64,000 bases of DNA from CAZSSH01 sp964609825 (lineage in GTDB: Bacteria; Verrucomicrobiota; Lentisphaeria; Victivallales; Victivallaceae), in contig CAZSSH010000007.1 of NCBI GenBank assembly GCA_964609825.1, forward strand, positions 199,608 to 263,607. The letters are read 5' to 3'. Made by a program: the position numbers and the translations under genes. This document shows positions 26,226 to 35,191 of the stretch, piece by piece. Below the pieces are notes generated by a model. The model was not told the DNA's origin, searched no databases, and worked only from the letters and a program-made list of their open reading frames with translations. Within the stretch, counting starts at the first letter, position 1, and every line of letters starts with the position of its first letter.

Positions 26226-27791
26226 ATGAAGTTACAGAGATTTACCCCTTGGGCGGCAGCAGTTGCGATCATGTCGTTCGTCAGCGGTTGTTACAACTAC
26301 CCGCCGCCGCCGTCGAGCGCGTTAAGTTCGAGCTACACCCAGCGTCAAAAAGACAAAGCCGACGAGATCTTCAGCGGCATGAAAGAGTTGAGTCTTGCCG
26401 AGGCCAAGCGTATGGCGTTGGTCAACAACCCCACTTATGCCGCCGCCTATCAGGCCATCAGTGTCGCCCGGATGCGCTATTATCAGGCGTTGGGCGCTTA
26501 TTCGCCGACCGTTACCTCCGGGGTTGACGTGGGCCAAAACAACACATGGAACAGTCACACCAATAACCGGGTCGACCCGATTTCCAACCGCACCGAAACC
26601 TTTGGCACCAATACCAACATCCAGGCCAACTTACTGGTCTTTGACGGTTTGTCGCGTGAATTTCAAGTGATGATCACCGATCGCGGGATCGATTATCAGG
26701 CGTTGTTGCACGCTGACGAAGCGCGTACTTTGGTCCGTGCCGTGTCGTATGCCTACAACACCGTACTCTTGGCGATTGAGAAAAAACGCATCGCCATTGA
26801 GGACATGGATTTCCAGCTCAAGTCGTTGCAGGATACCGAGCACAAATATCAGGCCGGGGTGTTGCCGTTAAGCGATGTGTTGAATTTCCGCATCAATGCC
26901 AACACCGCTGCCAGCAATAAATTGCAGGCCGACTATCAATATGAAATCGCGCTGTATGCCTTGGGGGCGTTGATCGGTTACCCCGAGGTGGCGCTGCCGT
27001 CGGATATCATGTTTCCCGAGGATTTCAAAAAGGAGTCCGAGGAGCTGATGGGCGTCGATGTTTATCTTGACACCGCGTTGGCCAACCGGCCCGACCTCAA
27101 GGCCTACCGCAAACAATTGGAAATCGCCCGTTATCAAGTGTATCAGACTTACAGCTCTTATTCGCCGACGATCAACGCTTATGCGCAGTATAACCTCTCC
27201 ACCAGCAACACCAATAATGTGGGCGCCTACCGCTCCAACGGTTACACCCCGTCGCTGGGTTACGGCCTCACTGCCGACTGGACGATTTTTAACGGTTTCA
27301 TCCGTTACAACACCATGCGCCAATACCAGGCCAACATGGCGATTGTCGACTATCAGGTGTTTCAAAAATGGTTGGATGTCGTTCAGGATGTGCGCAATTC
27401 GTATGCCAACTATATCCAGAGCGTCAAGCAGACCAAGTTGTACGAAAAGACCCGCGATCTCTCGCAGCAGCAGCGCGACCTCGTCGCCGAGGAGTATCGC
27501 GCCGGTACCGCTGAAATCACCCGTTTGAATCAGGCACAGCGCGACTTGGTGTCGGCCGAAACCGATTTGGCGAGCTCCTACATCAATGTCCAAAACGCCA
27601 AGGCTCAGCTTGACGCCGCCATTGGCATCGCCAATGAGGAAGTCACCACCGACAAGGGTCAAAACCCGAATAACATCAATTTGCCCAACAACGCCCCGGA
27701 TGCCCCGATCGGCAACCCGGCGGACGGCCCGGCTCCGGTAGCCCCGGCCGCTCCGGCGACGACTCCGGCGGCGACAGAGCCCAAACCATAA
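26226..27791 (+). CDS. TolC-family outer membrane efflux lipoprotein
   Basis: 521 residues. The N-terminus has a lipobox-like VSGC after a hydrophobic stretch (Cys about 22), so it may be a lipid-anchored OprM/NodT-type channel. Two repeats typical of the OEP fold follow: long helices with LAEAKRMALVNNPTYAAAYQ and DTALANRPDLKAYRKQLEIA, and beta segments (SLGYGLTADWTIFNG). The C-terminus is a Pro/Ala-rich tail of about 50 residues. No inner-membrane pump genes are adjacent; gltX follows after 19 bp. It probably exports small molecules together with a pump encoded elsewhere. Confidence 0.9.
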   Translation: MKLQRFTPWAAAVAIMSFVSGCYNYPPPPSSALSSSYTQRQKDKADEIFSGMKELSLAEAKRMALVNNPTYAAAYQAISVARMRYYQALGAYSPTVTSGVDVGQNNTWNSHTNNRVDPISNRTETFGTNTNIQANLLVFDGLSREFQVMITDRGIDYQALLHADEARTLVRAVSYAYNTVLLAIEKKRIAIEDMDFQLKSLQDTEHKYQAGVLPLSDVLNFRINANTAASNKLQADYQYEIALYALGALIGYPEVALPSDIMFPEDFKKESEELMGVDVYLDTALANRPDLKAYRKQLEIARYQVYQTYSSYSPTINAYAQYNLSTSNTNNVGAYRSNGYTPSLGYGLTADWTIFNGFIRYNTMRQYQANMAIVDYQVFQKWLDVVQDVRNSYANYIQSVKQTKLYEKTRDLSQQQRDLVAEEYRAGTAEITRLNQAQRDLVSAETDLASSYINVQNAKAQLDAAIGIANEEVTTDKGQNPNNINLPNNAPDAPIGNPADGPAPVAPAAPATTPAATEPKP

Positions 27792-27810
27792 CCAACCCCG
27801 ATAGCAATTT

Positions 27811-29388
27811 ATGAATCAAGCAATTAGAGTCCGATTTGCACCGTCACCGACCGGTCAGGTCCACATCGGCAATATCCGTACGGCGATTTTTAACTATTTG
27901 TTTGTCCGCCACCATCAGGGCAAGTTTCTGCTGCGCATCGAGGACACCGACTTGGAGCGCTCGACCCGCGAAGCGATAGACAAGCTTTTGGAGTGCATGC
28001 TCTGGCTGGACCTCGATTATGATGAGGAAATTCTCTACCAGAGCTCCCGCGCCGGGGCTCATCTTAAGGCGGCGGAGGACTTGATTGCCCGCAAGCAGGC
28101 CTACTACGGCGCTGACGACGGCAGCGGCCGCCGCCCGATTTTCTTTCGCATTCCCCTTGGGTTGCCGGACAACGGTTTTATCCGCACCGCGGGTGAAGTC
28201 ACCGAGGAGCTCTTTGCCGACGAGGCTGTGATCGTCGCCGAAACGGGGGTATCCTACAATTTGGTGAGCGCCAAAGGCAAACCCGTACCGATGGCGGGTG
28301 CGCTTGCCGGGTTTGACCGTCTCAAATTATACAATGCCGCGGGAGCCTTGATTTTTGACCTTGACGCTTCGTTTGCCAAAGTTATGGCGGGCGAAAAATT
28401 TCACGTCAAAGACGCGGTTAAAATGACTTTCGTCCGCCGCGAGGTATATTATCAGGATATGGTCAAGGGTGAGCTGGCCAAACCGCTGGATGGCATCAAG
28501 GACCAAATCATTGTCCGCGGCGACGGAAGCCCGGTGTTTCATCTGGCCAACGTATTGGACGATATAGAGCAAAACATCACGCACATCATCCGCGGCGACG
28601 ACCATGTCGAGAATACTTACCGCCACATTTTGTTGTTTCACGCTTTAGGCAAGGTTGCCCCCATCTATGCCCATTTGCCGATGATCGTCAATCAAGCGGG
28701 CAAGCCTTACAGCAAGCGCGACGGCGACGCTTTTGTCGGCGATTTCCGCAGCAAAGGTTTTTTGCCGCAGGCGTTGTTCAACTATTTGACCTTGCTCGGC
28801 TGGTCGCCCGGCGATGATCGCGAAAAGATGAGCAAAGCGGAATTGATCGCGGCCTTTACGCTGGAGCGCGTCAAGAGCGCCCCGGCTCAATTTGACATCA
28901 ACAAATTGTTGAATATGAATGGGGCGTATATCGCCGAGCTTCCCTTTGATAAATTTCTGAAATTGGCGGAAGCGTGTGCCCCCGAGTTGAGCAATCATAG
29001 CAAGTTTGCCGCTGTCGCGGAACTGATGCAAAGCCGCACCAAGGCGTTGTCGCAAGTGGCATCCTGGCAATACTTTTTCGACGAAACTCTGGTTTATGAC
29101 GATAAAAATTGCCGCAAGCAATTGCTTCGTCCGGAGGTGCGCGACGCTCTTCAATACTTGGCGGAGAGTTTTGCAGCCCAAACCGATTGGGAATTGTCCG
29201 CGATTGATGCGTTGCTCGCCGGGGCCGAAGCCAAGTTCGGCTTTGAGCATGGCAAATTATTTCAAGGGGTGCGTCTGGCGGTGACCGGGGTGGCCGGCGG
29301 CGCGGATTTGAATCAGACACTGCAAATCATTGGCGGCAACTCGGTTGCCCGCCGGATTGAGAGCTCGTTGCAAACTTATGCTGTTTAA
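27811..29388 (+). CDS. gltX: glutamyl-tRNA synthetase
   Basis: Class I synthetase charging tRNA-Glu (and possibly tRNA-Gln where gatCAB is present). 525 residues with FAPSPTGQVHIGNIRTAIFN (HIGH-type motif) and KPYSKRDGDAFV (KMSKS-type motif). Longer than the common 470-490: an extra segment of roughly 80 residues lies between FFRIPLG and the KDQIIVRGDGSPVFH core. The following def start overlaps the 3' end by 11 bases. Confidence 0.95.
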   Translation: MNQAIRVRFAPSPTGQVHIGNIRTAIFNYLFVRHHQGKFLLRIEDTDLERSTREAIDKLLECMLWLDLDYDEEILYQSSRAGAHLKAAEDLIARKQAYYGADDGSGRRPIFFRIPLGLPDNGFIRTAGEVTEELFADEAVIVAETGVSYNLVSAKGKPVPMAGALAGFDRLKLYNAAGALIFDLDASFAKVMAGEKFHVKDAVKMTFVRREVYYQDMVKGELAKPLDGIKDQIIVRGDGSPVFHLANVLDDIEQNITHIIRGDDHVENTYRHILLFHALGKVAPIYAHLPMIVNQAGKPYSKRDGDAFVGDFRSKGFLPQALFNYLTLLGWSPGDDREKMSKAELIAAFTLERVKSAPAQFDINKLLNMNGAYIAELPFDKFLKLAEACAPELSNHSKFAAVAELMQSRTKALSQVASWQYFFDETLVYDDKNCRKQLLRPEVRDALQYLAESFAAQTDWELSAIDALLAGAEAKFGFEHGKLFQGVRLAVTGVAGGADLNQTLQIIGGNSVARRIESSLQTYAV

Positions 29389-29971
29389 AAGTAAAAAACG
29401 TTACGAAGTACGCACCGCCGGTGACGAAGTTTTAAAAGAAAAAGCGTCGCCGGTCCCGGTCATCACGCCTGAAATCCGCGAGCTGGCCCAGCGTATGATT
29501 GAGTCAATGCAGATTTTTGACGGGATCGGGTTGGCCGCGCCGCAGATCGGGGTGTCGCTCCGGGTGGTGGCGCTGGATGTCCCGGCGGCTGAGGACACCG
29601 CCAAATTGACGCAGGGCGAGCTGGAGCTGTGCCCCCAAATGCCGCTGGTGGTGGTCAACCCGGAGATTTTGTTTGCATCGTCGGAAGTCGGCGAGCGCGA
29701 GGAGGGCTGCCTCTCGGTGCCGGATATTTATGCGCCGGTGACCCGTCCGTTGCGGGTGATGCTCCGGGCGCAAACACTGGACGGGCGCATGATCGAGTGC
29801 GAGTGCGGCAACCTTTTGGGTCGCTGCATCCAGCATGAGCTGGATCACCTTGACGGGATTTTATTTGTCGACCGTCTGACTCAGGAGGCCGCCGCCGAGG
29901 TGGCGCGGCCGTTGAACCAATTGCTGCACTACGGGAGCAAACACAACTTTAAACGGGTGAAAATCAAGTGA
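29378..29971 (+). CDS. def: peptide deformylase
   Basis: Removes the formyl group from nascent N-terminal Met. 197 residues with all three family motifs: GIGLAAPQIG, EGCLSVP and QHELDHLDG, giving the Cys/His/His metal site and catalytic Glu. ATG 29378 lies inside the gltX 3' end; the longer reading from 29330 adds an unlikely leader. Its stop is entangled with the GTG of the next gene. Position after gltX puts two translation genes in one transcript; fmt is not here. Confidence 0.95.
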   Translation: MLFKSKKRYEVRTAGDEVLKEKASPVPVITPEIRELAQRMIESMQIFDGIGLAAPQIGVSLRVVALDVPAAEDTAKLTQGELELCPQMPLVVVNPEILFASSEVGEREEGCLSVPDIYAPVTRPLRVMLRAQTLDGRMIECECGNLLGRCIQHELDHLDGILFVDRLTQEAAAEVARPLNQLLHYGSKHNFKRVKIK

Positions 29972-30855
29972 ATCAAACATCGTTTTTGACCGCGCTTTAC
30001 CATGTCTGTCTGGGGACGGCGATTTTTGGAGACTTACGCAAACAAAGCTGGGGACGGACGATTTTTCATTTGTTTTTGATGTCGGCCCTGATCGGTTTGT
30101 TGATCGGGCTCGGGATGAGCATCCAGTTTAAAGAGGAGTGCGCGCCCTTGGTTGCCAAGCTGCAAAAAGAATTCGGCGCGATTGTGATCGTCAATCACCG
30201 GATCAACCCCGAGTTGCGCCCGGATGAGGCGCGGCAAGTACTGCTCGGCAAGGGAATCCTGCTCGATTATCTCCCGGAGTGGAAAAATATAGCGGTCTCT
30301 CCCTCCGAAACCGAAACCATGGAACACATTATTTTGTGGACTCCCGAAGCGATCGCCTCCGGAATGGCGATTGACAAAAACTGGTTTTTCAATTTCTTTC
30401 GGGTTGCCGGCTCCGGTTCGTTTGTGGTCACTGACGCGGCGGGGATCAATCAGGCGCTCAACAATATTAAATTTGACAAGAGTGCCGAAGTCAAGGATTT
30501 GGAGCTCCGCAAGGTGACGTTCGGTGACTTGTTTTCGGCGCTGCAAATGGTGTACTGGTTTGCCTTTTGGCTGTTGTACGGCATTGGCGCCATGAGTTTG
30601 GCTTTGATGTATACGGCATTGTTTACCGCTGTCTTTATGATCACCGGCCGCGACCGGCTGCGGACGATGACGCTCAATGAATTTTGGAAAATGGGGATCT
30701 ATGCCGGATATCCGGCGATGATCGTAGGGATGTTTTTTCCGGCGCTGGATTTGCCGTTTTTGAGCTACAGCACCGTTTATATGCTCGGTCTGGTCATCTA
30801 CTGGATGGTGGCCGCCACCCGATTGGAGGGACAAAATGGATCAACAGAATCATGA
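29968..30855 (+). CDS. multi-pass membrane protein, DUF1189-like
   Basis: 295 residues with an N-terminal helix (IFHLFLMSALIGLLIGLGMS), an extracytoplasmic middle of about 140 residues and four C-terminal membrane helices. The layout resembles DUF1189, but this is a pattern match only. Start is GTG 29968, overlapping the def stop by four bases (GTGA). The CDC123-like ATG lies inside its last 20 bases. Function unknown; tight coupling on both sides suggests it works with, or is dosed with, the CDC123-like protein. Confidence 0.75.
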   Translation: MNQTSFLTALYHVCLGTAIFGDLRKQSWGRTIFHLFLMSALIGLLIGLGMSIQFKEECAPLVAKLQKEFGAIVIVNHRINPELRPDEARQVLLGKGILLDYLPEWKNIAVSPSETETMEHIILWTPEAIASGMAIDKNWFFNFFRVAGSGSFVVTDAAGINQALNNIKFDKSAEVKDLELRKVTFGDLFSALQMVYWFAFWLLYGIGAMSLALMYTALFTAVFMITGRDRLRTMTLNEFWKMGIYAGYPAMIVGMFFPALDLPFLSYSTVYMLGLVIYWMVAATRLEGQNGSTES

Positions 30856-31570
30856 TTTTTTACGGATGCCGGTCTGGTATCCCGTGCTGGCCAACCATAC
30901 GTTTTTAACCTCGTTTGTCCGCTTGAGCGACGATGCCGTCAAGGCGATGCTTGATTTGCAGATTACCGGACCAAAGCAGTCGGTGGTGGCCTCGGTCATT
31001 GACGAGTTGCGCTTGCCGATGTCCAACATCCCCGGCAACTGTTTTACCTGTGTAGATAACTGTGCGCCCACCGATACCGAGCGTTTTGCTGGCAAGCGCG
31101 GCGCCGTTTACTCGCCTGAGAGCGCGTGGAAATATCTGGTGTTGAGCGAAAAGGTCCGCCGGTCGGCCGCCGCCGGCGAGGTGCAGTTTATTTGTCTCCG
31201 GCCGTTCCGCCGGATGAACCGGGCGCGCGAGTTCCGGTTGTTCATCCACGAGGGCAAGCTTTTTGCGATGAGTCAATACTCGTTGTCGCGCTATTTTCGG
31301 CAACTCGACGAATTGAAAGAGCAATACTGGCAGATGGCCGAGGATTTTATCAACCATATCAACTGGCTGTTGCCGCTTAAGACGCTGGTGATGGATATTT
31401 ATTTTACCAGCGACGATCAAATTTTGGTCATCGACCTCAATCCGTGGGGCGGGGTGACCGATCCCTTGCTGCTGCGGCAGTGGGATCAGCATGATTTCAG
31501 CACGCCGTTGGGGTGTTTGCTGATGACTCCGCCGACCCGGATCACCGGGGATGTCAACGTATCATTTTAG
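30836..31570 (+). CDS. CDC123/D123-family ATP-grasp-like protein
   Basis: 244 residues that align over their full length with the eukaryotic CDC123 pattern: N-terminal WYPVL...TSFVRLSDDAVKAML, central SPESAW, then ICLRPFRR, AREFRLFI, LFAMSQYSLSRYF, and the C-terminal metal/ATP segment VMDIYF ... VIDLNPWGGVTDPLLL. Candidate nucleotide and Mg ligands are Arg122, Asp187, Asp200 and Asn202. Eukaryotic CDC123 assembles eIF2, absent in bacteria, so the bacterial role must differ; a ligase-type modification is an inference from the ATP-grasp fold. GGAGGG precedes ATG 30836, which overlaps the previous gene by 20 bases. Confidence 0.85.
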   Translation: MDQQNHDFLRMPVWYPVLANHTFLTSFVRLSDDAVKAMLDLQITGPKQSVVASVIDELRLPMSNIPGNCFTCVDNCAPTDTERFAGKRGAVYSPESAWKYLVLSEKVRRSAAAGEVQFICLRPFRRMNRAREFRLFIHEGKLFAMSQYSLSRYFRQLDELKEQYWQMAEDFINHINWLLPLKTLVMDIYFTSDDQILVIDLNPWGGVTDPLLLRQWDQHDFSTPLGCLLMTPPTRITGDVNVSF

Positions 31571-31580
31571 GAGAAACAAG

Positions 31581-32186
31581 ATGGCTTATATCGTAGTTGC
31601 CACCAAAAACAGTCATAAAGTCGATGAGTATAAAAAACTTTTGAGCGCTCAAAAAGTGGAGCTCAAATCGTTGCTCGATTATCCCGGTTTCACCGAGGTA
31701 GAGGAAAACGGCAAAACCTTCCGCGAAAATGCCGCGTTAAAGGCGTTGGCGGCGTGCAAATACTGCGATGTCCCGGCCTTTGCCGACGACTCCGGTCTGG
31801 AGGTTGAGGCCCTGGACGGCCGCCCCGGGATTTACTCGGCGCGTTACGCCCCCACTGATAAAGAGCGGATCGCCAAACTGTTGGGCGAGCTCAAGGATAA
31901 AACCAACCGCCGCGCCCGTTTTGTCTGCGCGATTGCGATTGCGATCAACGGCGAAGTTATCGAAACCTTTGAGGGCGAAGTCAAAGGGGTAATCGTCGAT
32001 TCTCCGCGCGGTGCGGGCGGCTTCGGCTACGACCCGGTATTTTTGCCGGACGGCTATGACCAAACTTTTGGCGAAATGGATCAGGAGCTTAAAAATCAAA
32101 TCAGCCACCGCGCCAAGGCGTTTCAGGCGGCGATGGAGTTTGTCGAGGACGAGATGTCGGTTCTCGACGACGATTTTGATCTCTAG
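31581..32186 (+). CDS. rdgB: XTP/dITP diphosphatase (Ham1 family)
   Basis: Hydrolyses non-canonical purine NTPs (dITP, XTP) to monophosphates. 201 residues from ATG 31581: VVATKNSHKVDEYKKLL, FRENAALKALAA, FADDSGLEVEALDGRPGIYS, GGFGYDPVFLPDG and the final SHRAKAF are all family landmarks. AGGAGAAACAAG precedes the start; an upstream in-frame start at 31551 would overlap the CDC123-like gene and is less likely. Confidence 0.96.
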   Translation: MAYIVVATKNSHKVDEYKKLLSAQKVELKSLLDYPGFTEVEENGKTFRENAALKALAACKYCDVPAFADDSGLEVEALDGRPGIYSARYAPTDKERIAKLLGELKDKTNRRARFVCAIAIAINGEVIETFEGEVKGVIVDSPRGAGGFGYDPVFLPDGYDQTFGEMDQELKNQISHRAKAFQAAMEFVEDEMSVLDDDFDL

Positions 32187-32246
32187 AATGGCATGACCGC
32201 CCGCGTGACGGGCAAAATGCGGGTGCAATTGCCCGCCGGAGGTCGG

Positions 32247-33341
32247 ATGTCGCAAACGGATGATAAAACAGCTTTGATTTCGGCACCGGATGCCGGGCTG
32301 ACGGCGGACGAAGGCGCGGTGACGCTGCCCCGGGAGCGGCAAATAGCCACCTCGGGCCCCGAGTTTGAGGAGTTGGCGGCGTGTCACTTACCCGCCGATG
32401 TGAGGACTCCCGCCATCGAGTTTACCCGGCCTGCCGGACGTTCGCAGTGGACGGCTTTGGGGGCGGTGATCTTTGTCGCTCTGTCGGTGCTCCTTTTGTA
32501 TTGGCTCTTGCCTGCTCCGGCCCAAATCGAGTCGCTGCGCTCGCTGCCTTTGGATAATACGCTCAAAAAACTTTCGCTGGCCCCGGTCAATGCCCAACTC
32601 TTTAAAGACGCCGAGTCCTTGCGCACCCAAAAAAAGTTTGACGGCTGCGTCAATTTGTTATCTCCCTTTGTCATCACCGCCGACGATGCGGCGCTGGCTC
32701 AAAACACCCGCTTGGCCTTTGTGTATCTGGACGCCTTGTACCAAAGCACGGTTGACGCCTCCGAGTTCCGGCGCGGCTATTTTTTTGCCGGACGGCTGAC
32801 CCAGCTTGAGCCCGATGACAAAAACTGGCGGCTGTGGCGCTGGGTGCTCACTCCGGAAGTCTTTGACTATGCAAAAATTTGGACTCAGCTTGCCCAGAAT
32901 ACCTTGCATCCCGCCGAAGTCACCACCTTGCGCCGTCAGGCCGACCGGGCGCTCGACGACTTTGCGGCCTTGGCGAAAAAAATGGGCGACGATTTGCCGC
33001 AGACCGTCTGTGCCAATCTGCAATTGCGCCGGGCGGCCCTTTTGACCACGGTGTGGGTGCTTGACGGCTACCCCGGCTACCCCGACAATACGCCGGAGGA
33101 CCGCGGTGTTGCCGCGCGCGAGGAGGCCTACCGGCTGGCCGAGCTCTATCCTAATTATGAGACTTCACTCAAGACAAGATTGTTTATCGTGCAAAAGTTG
33201 CTGGCAACTTCAACCGGCAACCTTAACTTTGCCAACTTTTATTATTGGCGCGGGCATAAACTTTTTCGCACCAAATATCTTGAAGATGAGCGGCAGACAC
33301 TGGAACGCGAGCTCGCCAATTGGGAGAAAAACCGCAAATGA
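32247..33341 (+). CDS. single-pass membrane protein with helical-repeat-like domain
   Basis: 364 residues: a ~75-residue acidic cytoplasmic N-terminus, one membrane helix (ALGAVIFVALSVLLLYWLL) and a ~265-residue helical region with TPR-like spacing (FKDAESLRTQKKFDGCVNLL, ADRALDDFAALAKKMGDDL, AREEAYRLAELYPNYETSL). No enzyme motif is seen. GGAGG five bases before ATG 32247 sets the start; an earlier ATG at 32193 lacks a site. Its stop overlaps the next gene's ATG (ATGA), so the two proteins probably work together at the membrane. Confidence 0.75.
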   Translation: MSQTDDKTALISAPDAGLTADEGAVTLPRERQIATSGPEFEELAACHLPADVRTPAIEFTRPAGRSQWTALGAVIFVALSVLLLYWLLPAPAQIESLRSLPLDNTLKKLSLAPVNAQLFKDAESLRTQKKFDGCVNLLSPFVITADDAALAQNTRLAFVYLDALYQSTVDASEFRRGYFFAGRLTQLEPDDKNWRLWRWVLTPEVFDYAKIWTQLAQNTLHPAEVTTLRRQADRALDDFAALAKKMGDDLPQTVCANLQLRRAALLTTVWVLDGYPGYPDNTPEDRGVAAREEAYRLAELYPNYETSLKTRLFIVQKLLATSTGNLNFANFYYWRGHKLFRTKYLEDERQTLERELANWEKNRK

Positions 33342-34459
33342 GTACGAGTCAATCACGGCAAAAAAACGTTTGGCCGCAGAGCGTATCCTGGGCCAATTGG
33401 CGGTTTTGGGCGATTACGTTATTGTATTTGCTATCCTTTGTGCTGATGACGCACGACCCCTTCTTCATCGACCGCGGCGCGTTTGTCTACAAGCAGGGGA
33501 TGCTCGCAATCGTGCTTGCCTTTGTCATCGTTTCGGCGGTCAACTGGGAGTTTTATCTCTTTGGAAAACCAGCCGGCGGCAACCTTTTGCTGCAAGTGCT
33601 GCAACTCTTGCCGTTTTCGCTTGTATTGGCACGCTTGACCGGCAAACCGGCCGCATCGGCGTTGCCAAACTCGGCATTGGAGGCGGTCAAATGGTTTGTG
33701 AGCGACGCATTTTCCGCAATTATGAGCTGGATCCCTTTGTGGATCCGTGAAATTTTCGCTAACTGGCAGCTGAGTTTGCTGCTCTTGGCGGTGATGCTGC
33801 TCTTTGGCTTCAAGAGCGTCAAAGTCAAAATCGGGATATTGATTTCTCTTTTGTTCTTTTTGCTGGCGGGCAATTTGGCGGGCAACCCCTCGCTGTATTG
33901 TTTGTTGTCGCTGGCACTCTTTGCCGCCGGGCTTGCCTTGCAGTTTCAGCGCTACGGTAAAGTGGTTTATTTTGAAAACGTGATTGCCAAACTTCGCTTG
34001 GACGGCGAAATCGACAGCTTAAGGGCTGCCGCCGTCTGCCGGGTTATGACGTCTCTTTATGAGGACAAAAAGCTCTCCGAGATATCACTCTTGTTGGTCG
34101 TCAAGGATGTTTACGCCAAATCGCAATCGTATACCGGCCCCGAGTTGAAGCTGATTGCCGGGGAAATCACCCGCCAGCTGGTGTTTCACTACCACTTTGC
34201 CGTCCTGAGTTGCGACGGCAACGGCTGGTTTCTGGCCGCCGACCCGAGATTGCGCCGCTGCGACAATTTGTTGTCGGCGGTGTCGGTTGTGCCGCGCATG
34301 GTTCTGGCGGCGGTAATTACCCTCTTTTGGATACTGATCCCGGTGGACCTGATCCCCGACGCCATCCCGGTCTTCGGCGTCCTCGACGACCTTACGCTCT
34401 CGGCGTTGTCGCTCGCCTTGCTTAAAAACGCTTGGGCCAGCCTCCACAGCGACGAATAA
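33338..34459 (+). CDS. membrane protein with C-terminal YkvA/DUF1232 domain
   Basis: 373 residues with about six N-terminal hydrophobic segments (WRFWAITLLYLLSFVLM onward), a ~130-residue soluble part, and a C-terminal DUF1232 domain: a helix followed by the signature IPVDLIPDAIPVFGVLDDL. The DUF1232 role is unknown. The fusion of a larger membrane region to DUF1232 is not the common short YkvA form. Last gene of the tolC-gltX run; its end lies 12 bp from the inverted repeat bounding the A+T-rich island. Confidence 0.8.
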   Translation: MSTSQSRQKNVWPQSVSWANWRFWAITLLYLLSFVLMTHDPFFIDRGAFVYKQGMLAIVLAFVIVSAVNWEFYLFGKPAGGNLLLQVLQLLPFSLVLARLTGKPAASALPNSALEAVKWFVSDAFSAIMSWIPLWIREIFANWQLSLLLLAVMLLFGFKSVKVKIGILISLLFFLLAGNLAGNPSLYCLLSLALFAAGLALQFQRYGKVVYFENVIAKLRLDGEIDSLRAAAVCRVMTSLYEDKKLSEISLLLVVKDVYAKSQSYTGPELKLIAGEITRQLVFHYHFAVLSCDGNGWFLAADPRLRRCDNLLSAVSVVPRMVLAAVITLFWILIPVDLIPDAIPVFGVLDDLTLSALSLALLKNAWASLHSDE

Positions 34460-34470
34460 TCAGCCAAAAC

Positions 34471-34770
34471 ATTGTCTCCTCGCACCAATAGTGCGGTTAG
34501 CACCGCTCGCGAATGTGAGAGAATCGCCGAGCGCATGCGATGGCGACAAGGAGAGGAACGACGCAGTCGAACGTAGTCGAGCGAAGGCTCCACCGCCGTA
34601 ATGGATGCGTCAGCCATCCATGTTGAGGTGGCGTGACGGGGCTGCAAAGCGTGCCCCGGCCGGCTACGGGCGGAAGTCTGTCGCGTGGCGTGGCCGATAA
34701 CCATAATTTGTCCCAACGGCCAGTTAAACGTATCGTCACGCGGCTTTTCCCTCCCCGGCTCCAAGCAACA
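34471..34770 (-). repeat. ~300 bp inverted repeat, left copy
   Basis: Reverse complement of 37141-37440 over its length, with scattered mismatches and short indels; I judge identity at roughly 80% by eye. Shared landmarks read on the minus strand are TGTTGCTTGG at the inner end, GTTTAACTGGCCGTTGGGAC, CGTAGCCGGCCGGGGCA, CCTTCGCTCGACTACGT, CATTCGCGAGCGG and the outer end GCGAGGAG. G+C rich and rich in small palindromes. Open frames across it are repeat artefacts rather than genes, and no transposase is visible. Confidence 0.85.
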
Positions 34771-35015
34771 CGGATTTATGCTCTACCGCGTGATGCTTAT
34801 CACTCCCTGTTAGGGCGAGTCAGTGCAACTACTATATGCAAATGCCGCGATTAACATAGATAAGAATACTTTTATTGTAACAATATGCATGACAAACGAG
34901 TCTTTTTTTATTTTGGAATAGCAAATTTGAAAATAAAAAATGTTAATAATAAACGGCTTACAAAAAGTCAAGACGAGAGACAAAAAATATTGAATAAAAA
35001 ATAAAATAATTTTTC

Positions 35016-35043
35016 TTGAATTTGCGCAAAGCGAGAGTATATT
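35016..35043 (+). promoter_or_regulatory. probable promoter of the island
   Basis: TTGAAT (35016-35021), 16 bp, TATATT (35038-35043). A transcript starting near 35050 would carry a leader of about 195 nt ahead of the 46-codon gene. Confidence 0.5.
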
Positions 35044-35063
35044 AGCTTGGTGTACTAAAAAGA

Positions 35064-35191
35064 GACCCTGGGGGTATGTATATCTCATGGGAGATATAAC
35101 CAGAGTCAAAGTGCATCAAATGCCCGTAACAACATGATTGTATGATGTTGAACATTCAATAGCATAGCGGTATGCTTAATATAACATCATA
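35064..35191 (+). ncRNA. possible structured leader RNA or small RNA
   Basis: Two nested stem-loops. First: outer arms GACCCTGG (35064-35071) / CCAGAGTC (35100-35107, one mismatch) enclosing a perfect inner stem TATATCTC (35079-35086) / GAGATATA (35091-35098) with loop ATGG. Second: outer arms TATGATGTT (35141-35149) / AACATCATA (35183-35191) enclosing AGCATA / TATGCT with loop GCGG. Both lie just after the promoter. A seven-codon frame (35076-35099) could be a leader peptide. No known RNA family recognised. Confidence 0.45.

Noticed and set aside
34810..35109. 99-codon minus-strand frame in the A+T-rich stretch
   Set aside because: No SD, composition typical of A+T-rich non-coding DNA, and it overlaps the promoter and hairpins read on the other strand.
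35064..35191. Retron-type non-coding RNA
   Set aside because: Structured RNA next to a possible defence cassette suggested this, but there is no reverse transcriptase in the island.
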